64,000 nucleotides of DNA from Pseudomonas hefeiensis (GTDB taxonomy: Bacteria > Pseudomonadota > Gammaproteobacteria > Pseudomonadales > Pseudomonadaceae): assembly GCF_030687835.1 (NCBI RefSeq), contig NZ_CP117449.1, positions 4,712,001 through 4,776,000 on the forward strand. The letters are read 5' to 3'. The translations under genes were made by a program, and so were the position numbers. The notes beneath the pieces were generated by a model. That model ran no database searches, was not told the origin of the DNA, and saw nothing but the letters and a program-made list of their open reading frames with translations. Below are positions 24,480 to 32,858 of this stretch, piece after piece; within the stretch, counting starts at the first letter, position 1; each line of letters starts with the position of its first letter.

Positions 24480-25868
24480 ATGGCTTTGGATTTAATCGTC
24501 GTTCTCATCTATGCCACCGGCATGATTGCCCTGGGTTGGTACGGCATGCGCCGCGCCAAGACCCGTGACGACTACCTGGTCGCCGGACGCAACCTCGGCC
24601 CCGGCTTTTACCTGGGCACCATGGCGGCTACCGTCTTGGGCGGCGCCTCCACCATTGGCACCGTGCGCCTGGGCTACGTCCATGGGATTTCCGGTTTCTG
24701 GCTGTGCGGCGCCATCGGCCTGGGCATCGTCGGCCTGAGCCTGTTCCTCGCCAAACCGTTGCTCAAACTCAAGATCTACACCGTGACCCAAGTGCTGGAG
24801 CGCCGCTACAATCCGGCAGCGCGCCACGCCAGTGCGCTGATCATGCTGGTTTATGCGTTGATGATCGGCGCCACCTCGACCATCGCCATCGGCACCGTGA
24901 TGCAGGTGTTGTTCGGCCTGCCATTCTGGGTGTCGATCCTGGTGGGCGGTGGTGTCGTCGTGCTGTATTCCACCATTGGCGGCATGTGGTCGCTGACCCT
25001 CACCGACATCGTGCAGTTTTTGATCATGACCGTCGGCCTGGTGTTCCTGCTGATGCCGATGTCCATCAGCGATGCGGGTGGCTGGAACGCGATGGTGGCG
25101 GCCTTGCCGGCCAGCTACTTCGACTTCACCGCGATTGGCTGGGACACCATCCTCACCTACTTCCTGATCTACTTCTTTGGCATCTTCATTGGCCAGGACA
25201 TCTGGCAGCGGGTGTTCACCGCCCGTAGCGAAGGCGTGGCGAAAGTGGCCGGTACCGCCGCTGGCCTGTACTGCGTGTTGTACGGCCTGGCGGGGGCATT
25301 GATCGGCATGGCGGCCAAGGTATTGCTGCCGGACCTGGAAAACGTCAACAACGCCTTTGCCAGCGTCGTCCAGACCACCCTGCCCAACGGCATTCGCGGG
25401 CTGGTGATCGCTGCGGCCCTGGCGGCCTTGATGTCCACCGCCGCCGCCGGCCTGCTGGCGGCCTCCACCACCGTGGTCCAGGACCTGCTGCCGCGTCTGC
25501 GCCAGGGCCGTGAAAGCGGCAATGGCGACGTCCACGAAAACCGCATCGCGACCCTGCTGCTGGGCGTGGTGGTGTTGGGCATCGCCCTGGTGGTGAGCGA
25601 TGTGATCAGTGCCCTGACCCTGGCCTACAACCTGTTGGTGGGCGGCATGCTGATTCCGCTGATCGGCGCCATCTACTGGAAACGCGCAACCACGGCTGGC
25701 GCGATCACCAGCATGTCGCTGGGCTTTCTGACCGCGCTGTTCTTCATGATCAAGGACGGCCTGGACGCCAACACGCCGATCTACTACAGCCTGAGCGTGG
25801 CACTGGTGAGTTTTGTGGTGGTAAGCCTGTTGTCGCCCCGGTCGAAGGTGGTGGCCAAGGCGGTCTGA
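24480..25868 (+). CDS. Sodium:solute symporter (SSS family) of the gbu cluster
   Basis: A 462-residue SSS-family permease with about thirteen membrane helices. I chose ATG 24480 (MALDLIVVLIYATGMIALGW), preceded by CGGAGACACG. The longer frame back to 24381 would start inside a REPIN. Family motifs include YLVAGRNLGPGFYLGTMAATVLGGASTIG, YNPAARHASALIM and AALMSTAAAGLLAASTTVVQDL. It sits last in the gbuA cluster, as PA1418 does, and probably takes up a guanidino compound or related amine with Na+. A strong terminator follows 20 bases after the stop, closing the operon. Confidence 0.9.
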   Translation: MALDLIVVLIYATGMIALGWYGMRRAKTRDDYLVAGRNLGPGFYLGTMAATVLGGASTIGTVRLGYVHGISGFWLCGAIGLGIVGLSLFLAKPLLKLKIYTVTQVLERRYNPAARHASALIMLVYALMIGATSTIAIGTVMQVLFGLPFWVSILVGGGVVVLYSTIGGMWSLTLTDIVQFLIMTVGLVFLLMPMSISDAGGWNAMVAALPASYFDFTAIGWDTILTYFLIYFFGIFIGQDIWQRVFTARSEGVAKVAGTAAGLYCVLYGLAGALIGMAAKVLLPDLENVNNAFASVVQTTLPNGIRGLVIAAALAALMSTAAAGLLAASTTVVQDLLPRLRQGRESGNGDVHENRIATLLLGVVVLGIALVVSDVISALTLAYNLLVGGMLIPLIGAIYWKRATTAGAITSMSLGFLTALFFMIKDGLDANTPIYYSLSVALVSFVVVSLLSPRSKVVAKAV

Positions 25869-25887
25869 AAGCAGTTTTTCTTCGAAG

Positions 25888-25919
25888 GGTGTGGCGTCGG
25901 TGGCCACACCTTTTTTTTT
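25888..25919 (+). terminator. Rho-independent terminator of the gbu operon
   Basis: GGTGTGGC and GCCACACC pair in an eight-base stem around GTCGGTG, followed by nine Ts. It lies 20 bases after the symporter stop. Confidence 0.93.
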
Positions 25920-25953
25920 GCCCTGTATCGCTCAGTTCCAGACGATGAAAACC

Positions 25954-26045
25954 CTGTGGGAGCGAGCCTGCTCGCGATAGCGGCGGATCAGCCACCATTG
26001 ATATTGACTGATACACCGCTATCGCGAGCAGGCTCGCTCCCACAG
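25954..26045. repeat. REPIN, GTGGGAGCGAGCCTGCTCGCGA class
   Basis: Perfectly matching inverted REPs (CTGTGGGAGCGAGCCTGCTCGCGATAGCGG and inverse) around about 30 bases. It lies between the gbu-operon terminator and the convergent PA1414-like transcript. Confidence 0.93.
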
Positions 26046-26068
26046 AGATTGTCCTTCAAAAACAAAAA

Positions 26069-26118
26069 AGATCGCAGTCTCAGGCTGTTTCAACTGAAAC
26101 AGCCTGAGACTGCGATCT
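26069..26118 (-). terminator. Very long perfect hairpin terminator of the PA1414-like transcript
   Basis: Two 24-base arms (AGATCGCAGTCTCAGGCTGT plus TTCA, and its complement) are perfectly complementary with only two central bases unpaired. On the minus strand the hairpin is followed by TTTTTTGTTTTT, an intrinsic terminator. It lies 22 bases after the small ORF's stop. The GCGATCT ends resemble a third REP class, so it may descend from one. Confidence 0.85.
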
Positions 26119-26139
26119 CTCCGATATTCTGCGGTGTCT

Positions 26140-26268
26140 TTACCGGCGGCGCGGCTGGCGGCGGCGTTGCTCGTCATCGGTGCGGATAGGGATCGGTTGC
26201 ATAGGCGGCTCGATCAGGCCGAGCGCGACACCCAAGTCATGAAGCCAGTTCTGGATTTTCTCTTTCAT
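26140..26268 (-). CDS. PA1414-family 42-residue protein; possible SicX-like sRNA locus
   Basis: A 42-residue ORF on the minus strand: MKEKIQNWLHDLGVALGLIE then PPMQPIPIRTDDEQRRRQPRR and R. The start ATG 26268 follows AAGGGGGC at five to six bases. It matches my recollection of the PA1414 family: a short amphipathic helix with an Arg-rich tail, next to the gbu/PA1418-1422 region in Pseudomonas. In P. aeruginosa this locus gives an oxygen-responsive small RNA (SicX) from the PA1414 transcript. The long leader (26269-26400), compact ORF and exceptional terminator here fit a small-RNA-like transcript. A TTGAT half-site lies near 26385-26390 on the minus strand, but no complete Anr box is seen. 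The ORF call is good; the sRNA function is inference. Confidence 0.7.
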   Translation of the reverse strand: MKEKIQNWLHDLGVALGLIEPPMQPIPIRTDDEQRRRQPRRR

Positions 26269-26408
26269 CGTGGTGCCCCCTTCAGGGTGGTACTAGCGGC
26301 AGAATTCTGTGGCCCCTTCGCACTGATAATAGTCCGAAGTCCTACGCAATGCTCGTCACACATTGCAATGATCTGTTACTGAATCCATCAAAATCCAACA
26401 CCGGGCGC

Positions 26409-27302
26409 TCAAGCTGATCGTTCCACCATCAGAGGCGCCCGCGGCCAGGCCTGTTGTTGCAGTTCAATCCAAGCGGTGAGATTGGCCCCCACCATTCCTT
26501 TGCGCCACATCAGCCAGGTCGTTGCACGGACAAACGGTTCGGCCAGCGGATGCATCCTTACACGTTCGCGGCCCGGCAGGCTGGCAAGCATCGACTCGGA
26601 CATCAGCGCCACCCCGGAGCCGGCGATCACACAGGCCAGCATCCCCTGATAAGACTCAATCTCCATCGCCCGGCCCATGGCCGCATGGTCATGGGCAAAC
26701 CAGGCTTCCAGACGCATGCGGTAGGAACAGCCCTGGCGAAAGGTGAATACCGAACGGCCCTGAACATCCAGCGCACTGCGCACTGGCGGGTGATCGGCTT
26801 CGGTGATCAGCACCAACTGCTCGTCGCACAACGGCACCCCGTCCAACCCCGCCAGCTCCAGCGGGCCGTCCACCAGCGCCGCGTCAAGGCGCCCGGTGAG
26901 CAAGCCTTCGAGCAGTTCACCACTGGGCGCCGACTGCACCTGCAGGTTCACCGCCGGGTACATGCGGTGATAACTGGCCAGCAGGTCCGGCAAGTGAATC
27001 GCCGCTGTGCTGTACATCGTACCCAACACAAAATCCCCCGCCGGTTGCCCGCCCTGCACGGCGGCATGGGCTTCGTCGTGCAGAGCAAAAAGCCTGATCG
27101 CATAGTCCAGCAAGACTTTTCCCGCCGGCGATAGCTGCAAACGCTGACGCTCACGCCGGAAAAGATCCACGCCCAGTTGCTCTTCGAGCTGCTTGAGCCG
27201 GGTCGAAAGGTTCGACGGCACCCGGTGCAGACGCTCGGCAGCCCGGGTGATGGACCCTTCCTCGGCCACGGCCTGGAAAATCCGTAATTGGCTGAACTCC
27301 AC
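26409..27302 (-). CDS. LysR-family transcriptional regulator
   Basis: A 297-residue LysR regulator. I chose GTG 27302 because GGAG lies six bases upstream; a TTG at 27314 overlaps that site. The helix-turn-helix segment is EGSITRAAERLHRVPSNLSTRLKQLEEQLGVDLF, with the RVPSNLSTRLK variant typical of PtrR/YbdO-like subgroups. The effector domain is complete (FRQGCSYRMRLEAWF). It diverges from the MFS transporter gene 102 bases away, so it most likely controls that exporter and itself through the short shared promoter, which contains a 15-bp dyad. Confidence 0.9.
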   Translation of the reverse strand: MEFSQLRIFQAVAEEGSITRAAERLHRVPSNLSTRLKQLEEQLGVDLFRRERQRLQLSPAGKVLLDYAIRLFALHDEAHAAVQGGQPAGDFVLGTMYSTAAIHLPDLLASYHRMYPAVNLQVQSAPSGELLEGLLTGRLDAALVDGPLELAGLDGVPLCDEQLVLITEADHPPVRSALDVQGRSVFTFRQGCSYRMRLEAWFAHDHAAMGRAMEIESYQGMLACVIAGSGVALMSESMLASLPGRERVRMHPLAEPFVRATTWLMWRKGMVGANLTAWIELQQQAWPRAPLMVERSA

Positions 27303-27338
27303 GACTTTCTCCAAAAAAGAACAAGTTACTCACTATTA

Positions 27339-27353
27339 TTCATTTTTAATGAA
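27339..27353. promoter_or_regulatory. 15-bp dyad between divergent lysR and MFS genes
   Basis: TTCATT-TTT-AATGAA is a perfect inverted repeat in the 102-base divergent gap. It could be the LysR regulator's site, though AT-rich dyads also arise by chance in promoters. Confidence 0.45.
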
Positions 27354-27404
27354 AGTCAATCGGTCCTAGCCTGACGGTCATTCGCCTCACGCTGGAGAAC
27401 GACC

Positions 27405-28577
27405 ATGTCACCTCTTATTCGTCTGCTCGGCAGTTTCATCGCCCTGATGATGGCCATGGGCATTGGCCGCTTCGCCTTAACGCCGCAGTTACCTCATTTA
27501 ATCGGCGAAGGTCAGGTCGACTTGACCGCCGCCGGTCTGATTGCCGCCGCCAACTACCTGGGCTATTTCCTCGGCGCGCTGGACGCCATGTTCGCTCACC
27601 GCCCGGAACAGGTGCGGAGGCGTTTGCTCGGGGGCCTGTGGTTGTGCGTATTGCTGACCCTGGCCTCGTTCTGGGCCTGGGGCTTCTGGCCACACTTGGC
27701 GCTGCGCTTCGGCACCGGAGTGGCAAGCGCCTGGGTCATGGTGATGATCACCGCCCTGAGCCAACCGCTGGCCGCTGCCGCGGGACGGCCGCGCCTCGGC
27801 GCACTGGTGTTTGCCGGACCAGGATTGGGGATTTTCCTCACAGGTTTGCTCGCCCTGGGCTCAAACCTGCTGGGCCAGACGTCCGCAATGCTGTGGCTGG
27901 TGTATGCCGGCGTGGCATTGGCGATGTTGCTGGTCATTCTGCCGATCCTGCCGCAAGCCGCCACAAGCACGACCGTCGCCGCGCCGGTCACTCCCTCGCC
28001 GAACCGTGGCATCGCACGACTTGGCGTGGTGTACGTCCTGTACGGCTTGGGCTACATCATCCCGGCAACGTTCCTGTCGCAGATGGCCTCGGCGCAGTTC
28101 CGCGGGCAATGGCAAGCGGACCTGTTCTGGCCCTGCTTCGGCCTGGCCGCCGCCACCGGCGTGCTGCTGGTCAGCTTGCGGCGGCCGAACCCGAACACCA
28201 CTGGCCGCTGGCTGATCGGTACGCTCTGGCTGCAAGCCGCCGGCGTATTCGCCTGCCTGCTAGGCAGCGGGCCGGGGCTGGTGTTGGGGGTGATCCTGTG
28301 TGGCACGCCGTTCCTGGCCTGCATGCAGCTGGTGATGCTGCGCTCGCGGGAGCTGGCGCCCCACACTACCCAGCGCAACGCCGGCCTGTTGACCGCCTGC
28401 TTTGCCGTAGGCCAACTCAGCGGGCCGCTGCTGGCGGCGCTGAGCAGCCATTTCAGCGGCGGGTTGCAACCGGCGCTGATCGTCGCCGGCAGCGGTCTGC
28501 TGCTGGCCGGCGGACTGTTGCTACGCCCCGCCAGCCGCAGCGCAGTAACCCCCTGCACCCAAACCGCCCTGCGTTGA
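27405..28577 (+). CDS. YbfB/YjiJ family MFS transporter
   Basis: A 390-residue major-facilitator protein with twelve hydrophobic segments. It opens with the YbfB/YjiJ signature (RLLGSFIALMMAMGIGRFALTPQLPHL..GLIAAANYLGYFLGALDAM). GGAG precedes the ATG. Members are putative drug or metabolite exporters with no firm substrate. It is divergent from, and probably regulated by, the adjacent LysR protein. It converges with the NCS1 permease gene, whose stop is contiguous (28577/28578). Confidence 0.9.
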   Translation: MSPLIRLLGSFIALMMAMGIGRFALTPQLPHLIGEGQVDLTAAGLIAAANYLGYFLGALDAMFAHRPEQVRRRLLGGLWLCVLLTLASFWAWGFWPHLALRFGTGVASAWVMVMITALSQPLAAAAGRPRLGALVFAGPGLGIFLTGLLALGSNLLGQTSAMLWLVYAGVALAMLLVILPILPQAATSTTVAAPVTPSPNRGIARLGVVYVLYGLGYIIPATFLSQMASAQFRGQWQADLFWPCFGLAAATGVLLVSLRRPNPNTTGRWLIGTLWLQAAGVFACLLGSGPGLVLGVILCGTPFLACMQLVMLRSRELAPHTTQRNAGLLTACFAVGQLSGPLLAALSSHFSGGLQPALIVAGSGLLLAGGLLLRPASRSAVTPCTQTALR

Positions 28578-30032
28578 TCAGGCCTGGCCAGCCGGGCTGA
28601 GCGATTTGCTCAACTGCGCGGCCGGCTCACGGCGCGCCAGAGCGAAATACAACACCCCGCCCAGGAAGCAACCGGTGAACCAGGCGAAATTGGCCATCGG
28701 TTGCAACATCGGCGTGAAGGTAATCGCCACGCCCATCAACGTCGCCGGCACCAGCGCCTTGACCGCCGTCCAGTTGATGCCGCCGCTGTAGTAATAACGT
28801 CCGCTCGGCCCGTCGTTGAACAACGCATCCACGTCGATCTGCTGTTTTTTGATCAGGTAGTAATCCACCAGCAAAATCCCGAACAGCGGACCGATGAACG
28901 CTGCCAGCACGTCCAGGGTGTAGTGGATCACTTCGGGGTTGTTGAACAGGTTCCACGGCGTAATGAAAATCGACGCCACCGCTGCAATCATGCCGCCGGC
29001 ACGCCAGCTGATCTTGCTGGGGGCGACGTTGGCGAAGTCGAACGCCGGGGAGACGAAGTTGGCGACAATATTGATGCCGATGGTGGCGGTCACGAAAGCA
29101 AAGGCGCCCAGCAAGACGGCCACATTGTTGTCGATGCGCGCCACAGTGGCGATCGGGTCATGGAGCATTTCGCCGAACACCGGCAACGTCCCGGAAACAA
29201 TCACCACGGTCACCAGGGAGAACGCCAGGAAATTCACCGGCAACCCCCAGAAATTGCCTCGGCGCACGTCAGACATGCTCCGGCAATAGCGACTGAAATC
29301 GCCAAAATTGAGGGTCGGGCCGGAGAAATACGACACCACCAACGCCGTCGCCACAATCACCTGACCGAACGCCTGCCAGCCGGATAAGGACTTTTCCGCC
29401 AGGGTGAAATTGATGTTGCTCCAGCCGGCTTTCCATACGATCCAGCCGGCCAACAGGAACATCACGGCGTACACCACCGGACCGGCCCAGTCGATAAAGC
29501 GGCGAATCGACTCCATACCGGCCCAGAACACCAGCGCCTGGACGAACCATAAGCTGAGGAAACCGAACCAGCCCAAGTAGGACAAACCGGCAAATTGCGG
29601 CGTGGCATAGACTTCCATGGAAGGAAAAAACCGCAGCACCACGATGATCAGCGCGCTGGAAGCCAGGTACGTCTGAATGCCGTACCACGCCACCGCGATC
29701 AAGCCGCGGATCACCGCTGGAATATTCGCACCGAACACCCCAAACGCCAGCCGACAGATCACCGGATACGGCACCGCCGCTTGCTGGCTCGGTTTGGCAA
29801 CCAGGTTGGCAATCAACTGCACAATGCAGATGCCGCAGAGCAACGCAATCAACACCTGCCAACTCGCCAGCCCCAACGCGAACAGGCTGGCAGCGAACAC
29901 ATAACCGCCGACGCTGTGCACATCACTCATCCAAAAGGCGAAAATGTTGTACCAGTTCCATTTCTGCGGCAGCGGACCCAGATCTTCGTTATAGAGACGA
30001 GGGCTGTAGCCGTTGGGCAATTGCTCGGACAT
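28578..30032 (-). CDS. NCS1-family nucleobase/hydantoin permease
   Basis: A 484-residue Mhp1/PucI-type NCS1 transporter with twelve helices. Signature segments: YNEDLGPLPQKWNWYNIFAFWMSDVHSVGGYVFAASLF at the first helix, FGANIPAVIRGLIAVAWYGIQTYLAS (helix 3), SYFSGPTLNFGDFSRYC and LFGILLVDYYLIKKQQIDVDAL near the end. These proteins import uracil, allantoin or hydantoins with a cation. The ATG follows AAAAGGAGCCCCGCA. No pyrimidine or hydantoin catabolic gene is adjacent, so the substrate stays open. Confidence 0.9.
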   Translation of the reverse strand: MSEQLPNGYSPRLYNEDLGPLPQKWNWYNIFAFWMSDVHSVGGYVFAASLFALGLASWQVLIALLCGICIVQLIANLVAKPSQQAAVPYPVICRLAFGVFGANIPAVIRGLIAVAWYGIQTYLASSALIIVVLRFFPSMEVYATPQFAGLSYLGWFGFLSLWFVQALVFWAGMESIRRFIDWAGPVVYAVMFLLAGWIVWKAGWSNINFTLAEKSLSGWQAFGQVIVATALVVSYFSGPTLNFGDFSRYCRSMSDVRRGNFWGLPVNFLAFSLVTVVIVSGTLPVFGEMLHDPIATVARIDNNVAVLLGAFAFVTATIGINIVANFVSPAFDFANVAPSKISWRAGGMIAAVASIFITPWNLFNNPEVIHYTLDVLAAFIGPLFGILLVDYYLIKKQQIDVDALFNDGPSGRYYYSGGINWTAVKALVPATLMGVAITFTPMLQPMANFAWFTGCFLGGVLYFALARREPAAQLSKSLSPAGQA

Positions 30033-30461
30033 TGCGGGGCTCCTTTTGAGTACCGCCGTGCCCCCGTATCGACCTGCTCACCATACTGCGCACGGGAGCC
30101 GGCATGGTTTGTATACGGGTTGCTACGCAGAATGCGTGCCATAGGTGGGGAATATGAGACAAACTGCGGTGTGTGGCGGGGATTAAAGCCGGGCAAGAGC
30201 AGGCATGCGCCCACGAACAGGGCGCAGGTGCATGCTAAAGGTGCAGGGTTTTGTATACAGAGGAACGCCGAACACCGTTCCTGTGGCGAGGGATTTGGAG
30301 GAACGGCACACCGCTGTGGGAGCAAAGCTTGCTCGCTATGGAGGCGATGCGGTCTTTCTGATACCGAGGCGCCTGTTTCGCGGGCAAGCCTTGCTCCCAC
30401 AGCAGGCTCTCCTGGTCACATGAATCCTTATTTGCCACAGATGCTGTGGCTCGACTGAAGA
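30033..30461. other. Intergenic region upstream of the NCS1 permease gene
   Basis: The 429 bases hold the permease promoter (not resolved), a fragment of the GTGGCGAGGG REP class at about 30281 and a REPIN (30314-30402). Minus-strand open frames across it are REP read-through without protein character. Confidence 0.6.
30314..30402. repeat. REPIN, GTGGGAGCAAAGCTTGCTCGC class
   Basis: CTGTGGGAGCAAAGCTTGCTCGC and the inverse GCGGGCAAGCCTTGCTCCCACAG around about 45 bases. Confidence 0.85.
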
Positions 30462-31298
30462 TCAGCTCAATTCGATGCGATCAGCATGAATGACAATTTG
30501 CCCATTCTTGTACAGCGCACCAATGGCTTTCTTGAAGTTACCCTTACTTACGCCGAACAAACTGCTGATCAGCACCGGGTCGCTCTTGTCGCTGACCGGC
30601 AGCGTGCCATTGTTTTCGCGCAACTTGGCGAGGATCTTGGCATTGAGGCTGGTCGCCGCTTCCTGGCCCACCGGTTGCAAACTCAAGCTGATCTTGCCGT
30701 CCGGGCGGATTTCCTTGATGAAACCTTTTTCCTGCTTGCCGGCGCGCATGAACTTGAAGATTTCGTTCTTGTGAATCAGGCCCCAGTGCTTGTTATTGAT
30801 GATCGCCTTGAAGCCCATGTCGGTGGCTTCGGCGACCAGCAAATCGACTTCCTGTCCTGGCGTGTAGTTGGCCGGGGTCTTGTCCAGATAACGGTCCAGG
30901 CGCGCCGTGGCGGTGATGCGGCGGGTGTGCTTGTCGAGGTAGACGTGCACCACGCAATATTCGCCGGCGGTCATCTGGCGCTTTTCTTCGGAATACGGCA
31001 GCAGCAAGTCCTTGGGCAGGCCCCAGTCCAGGAACACGCCGATGCTGTTGACTTCAACCACTTTCAGGCTGGCAAACTCACCGACCTGAACCTTGGGTTT
31101 CTCCGTGGTAGCGATCAGTTTGTCGTCGCTGTCCAGATAAATAAAAACATTAAGCCAGTCTTCATCTTCGCTGGGAATATCCTTGGGAATATAACGATTG
31201 GGCAGCAGAATTTCGCCGTCCGCCCCGCCGTCCAGATATAAACCGAAGTGAGTGTGTTTAACCACTTGCAAACTGTTGTAGCGCCCGACTAAAGCCAT
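30462..31298 (-). CDS. CvfB-like S1 RNA-binding protein
   Basis: A 278-residue protein with three S1-type modules and a C-terminal winged helix. It begins MALVGRYNSLQVVKHTHFG (ATG 31298, nine bases after GAGG; an in-frame ATG at 31313 is possible). S1 strands are seen at GEFASLKVVEVNSIGVFLDWGLPKDLLLPYSE and GQEVDLLVAEATDMGFKAIINNKHWGLIH. The end, VLISSLFGVSKGNFKKAIGALYKNGQIVI, is the CvfB winged helix. CvfB proteins bind RNA and influence virulence-gene expression in Staphylococcus; the role in Pseudomonas is not established. It is monocistronic. Confidence 0.9.
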   Translation of the reverse strand: MALVGRYNSLQVVKHTHFGLYLDGGADGEILLPNRYIPKDIPSEDEDWLNVFIYLDSDDKLIATTEKPKVQVGEFASLKVVEVNSIGVFLDWGLPKDLLLPYSEEKRQMTAGEYCVVHVYLDKHTRRITATARLDRYLDKTPANYTPGQEVDLLVAEATDMGFKAIINNKHWGLIHKNEIFKFMRAGKQEKGFIKEIRPDGKISLSLQPVGQEAATSLNAKILAKLRENNGTLPVSDKSDPVLISSLFGVSKGNFKKAIGALYKNGQIVIHADRIELS

Positions 31299-31649
31299 TT
31301 CCAATACCCTCATTGCGTGGGCGGCATTCTACCCGGTTTTGCGGCGTGATTCGTGACCTCTGGCGCGGGCGGCCAGAAGGGCCTTGTGCAGCCGTTGATT
31401 TCCGTGGGTTTTCCTCGCGAATGCGGCCATTCGTCAGGCAGACAATGGCCCACTAGGCCGTTTCGGCCAGCCGATTTCAAGTTATACAGTCCAGAGGGTT
31501 GCTATTTAAAACAGTGGCTTAGGGCAATAATGACGGCATTAATCGCCCCTTATTCCAGCGCCCGGCGTGATAATTGAGGGGTATATTTGCCAAGCAATTG
31601 TCAAGTATTTCCTGTACGATGCCTGGCCCAATTAATTATTTACAGGTTA
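31299..31649. other. Intergenic region with no recognised feature
   Basis: The 351 bases lie between the divergent cvfB-like gene and the 62-codon gene. The right part (31550-31645) is AT-rich and probably carries the promoter of the small gene. The 74-codon plus-strand frame at 31353-31577 has no ribosome site or family resemblance. Confidence 0.5.
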
Positions 31650-31838
31650 ATGGCCGTCATGCGCGTAAAAGCATCCAACAGCAAAGCAAAGCCCGCTCCA
31701 GCCGTTGAAACCAGCGAGTCTATCAACGACCAGATCGCTGCATTCCTCAAGTCCGGCGGTGAAATCCAGCAAATTGCCAAGGGCGTCAGCGGCCAGACAT
31801 TCGGCCCGTCCAAGCAGATCAGCCTGGGCAAGAAGTAA
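31650..31838 (+). CDS. Small conserved hypothetical protein (62 residues)
   Basis: A basic-start, low-complexity protein: a Lys/Ala/Pro-rich tail (RVKASNSKAKPAPAVE), then a compact helix-turn region (SINDQIAAFLKSGGEIQQIA) and KGVSGQTFGPSKQISLGKK. I do not recognise a named family, though the composition looks like a nucleic-acid-associated small protein. The AT-rich upstream region and standalone position suggest its own promoter. The start is uncertain between ATG 31650 and ATG 31659; the only nearby purine run is AGG at 31643-31645. Confidence 0.7.
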   Translation: MAVMRVKASNSKAKPAPAVETSESINDQIAAFLKSGGEIQQIAKGVSGQTFGPSKQISLGKK

Positions 31839-32033
31839 CCCGCGCGTCACCTGGTCCCAAAGCGCTTTGAGCTTCGAAGCGCTTGGACTGGAACCTCCCC
31901 CGCTTATTCTCATCCTGCAAAAATCGACGAACGGCCTTCGCTGCCGAGCATTCGCCGGTATGCTTGCACCTCTCTAGCTCAAGTGTTTCAGCTTGATGAC
32001 CGATCCTGCTCCTCGCTATCCATGGAGTGAAGC

Positions 32034-32750
32034 GTGCGCTTTCCCATTGTCTCCCTGACGCTCAGCCTGCTGGCGTGCCCCTTCGCCCATGGGCAGGTGT
32101 TTCAGCACGAGCTCGGCGACTTCGACCTCAAACTCGGCACCACGCCCAGCCGCAGCATGGCCCAGGGCCTGGTCACGCCGTCGAGCACCGGCTCGTTTCA
32201 TGGCGGCCTGGACCTGAGCCACGACAGCGGCTGGTACGTGGGCCAGTGGTCGCCCAGTGTTGGCCTGAGCCCCTCGAGCAATCTTGAAGTCGATTCCTAC
32301 ATGGGCTTCAAACAGCCCTTCGACCAGACCCTGGGTTACGAAATCGGCCTGATCCACTACAGCTATCCCACTCTTGACACGCTCGACAGCCAGGAATTCT
32401 TCGGCGGCCTGACCATGCTGGGCAGCCGTTTCGGCGCAGCCTTCAGCAACGACCCGGACAAACAGAACAGCACCCTGTTTGCCGACCTGGGCGGCAACGT
32501 GCCGTTTGGCATTGGCATCAGCGCCAAGTACACCACCCACCAGTACAACTCACCGGTGTCGGTGGAGGACGGCTACGTAGGCAGTTTCAGCGACTGGTCG
32601 TTGAAAATTTCCCGCCCCTGGAGAGGCATCGACCTGGACCTGATCTACAGCGACTCAAGCCTGAGCGGCAGCAGTTGCTCGGCGTACTCCGGCCACAACA
32701 GCGAATGCGACGGCCTGCTGACCCTCAAGATGGCACACCCTTTTTACTAA
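32034..32750 (+). CDS. TorF-family (TIGR02001) putative porin
   Basis: A 238-residue outer-membrane beta-barrel protein starting at GTG 32034, six bases after GGAG. A Sec signal (MRFPIVSLTLSLLACPFAHG) is followed by strands typical of TIGR02001/TorF barrels: GSFHGGLDLSHDSGWYVGQW, YEIGLIHYSYP, SDWSLKISRPWRGIDLDLIYSDS. It ends in the aromatic C-terminal residues HPFY expected for BAM-assembled barrels. The two late cysteines (SSCSAYSGHNSECDG) may form a loop disulphide. Substrate unknown. Confidence 0.85.
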   Translation: MRFPIVSLTLSLLACPFAHGQVFQHELGDFDLKLGTTPSRSMAQGLVTPSSTGSFHGGLDLSHDSGWYVGQWSPSVGLSPSSNLEVDSYMGFKQPFDQTLGYEIGLIHYSYPTLDTLDSQEFFGGLTMLGSRFGAAFSNDPDKQNSTLFADLGGNVPFGIGISAKYTTHQYNSPVSVEDGYVGSFSDWSLKISRPWRGIDLDLIYSDSSLSGSSCSAYSGHNSECDGLLTLKMAHPFY

Positions 32751-32858
32751 CCCTTTTTACTAAGCGTTACTTATTCGATCGGCTGAACTGCCGCGCACCT
32801 GCCATGCTCAAACAAGACAGTTACGCCTTCGCAACCCATGCCTTCGCAAGGACTCGCT

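Noticed and set aside
29927..30400. A 157-codon minus-strand gene upstream of the NCS1 permease
   Set aside because: It reads through a REPIN and overlaps the permease start in another frame.
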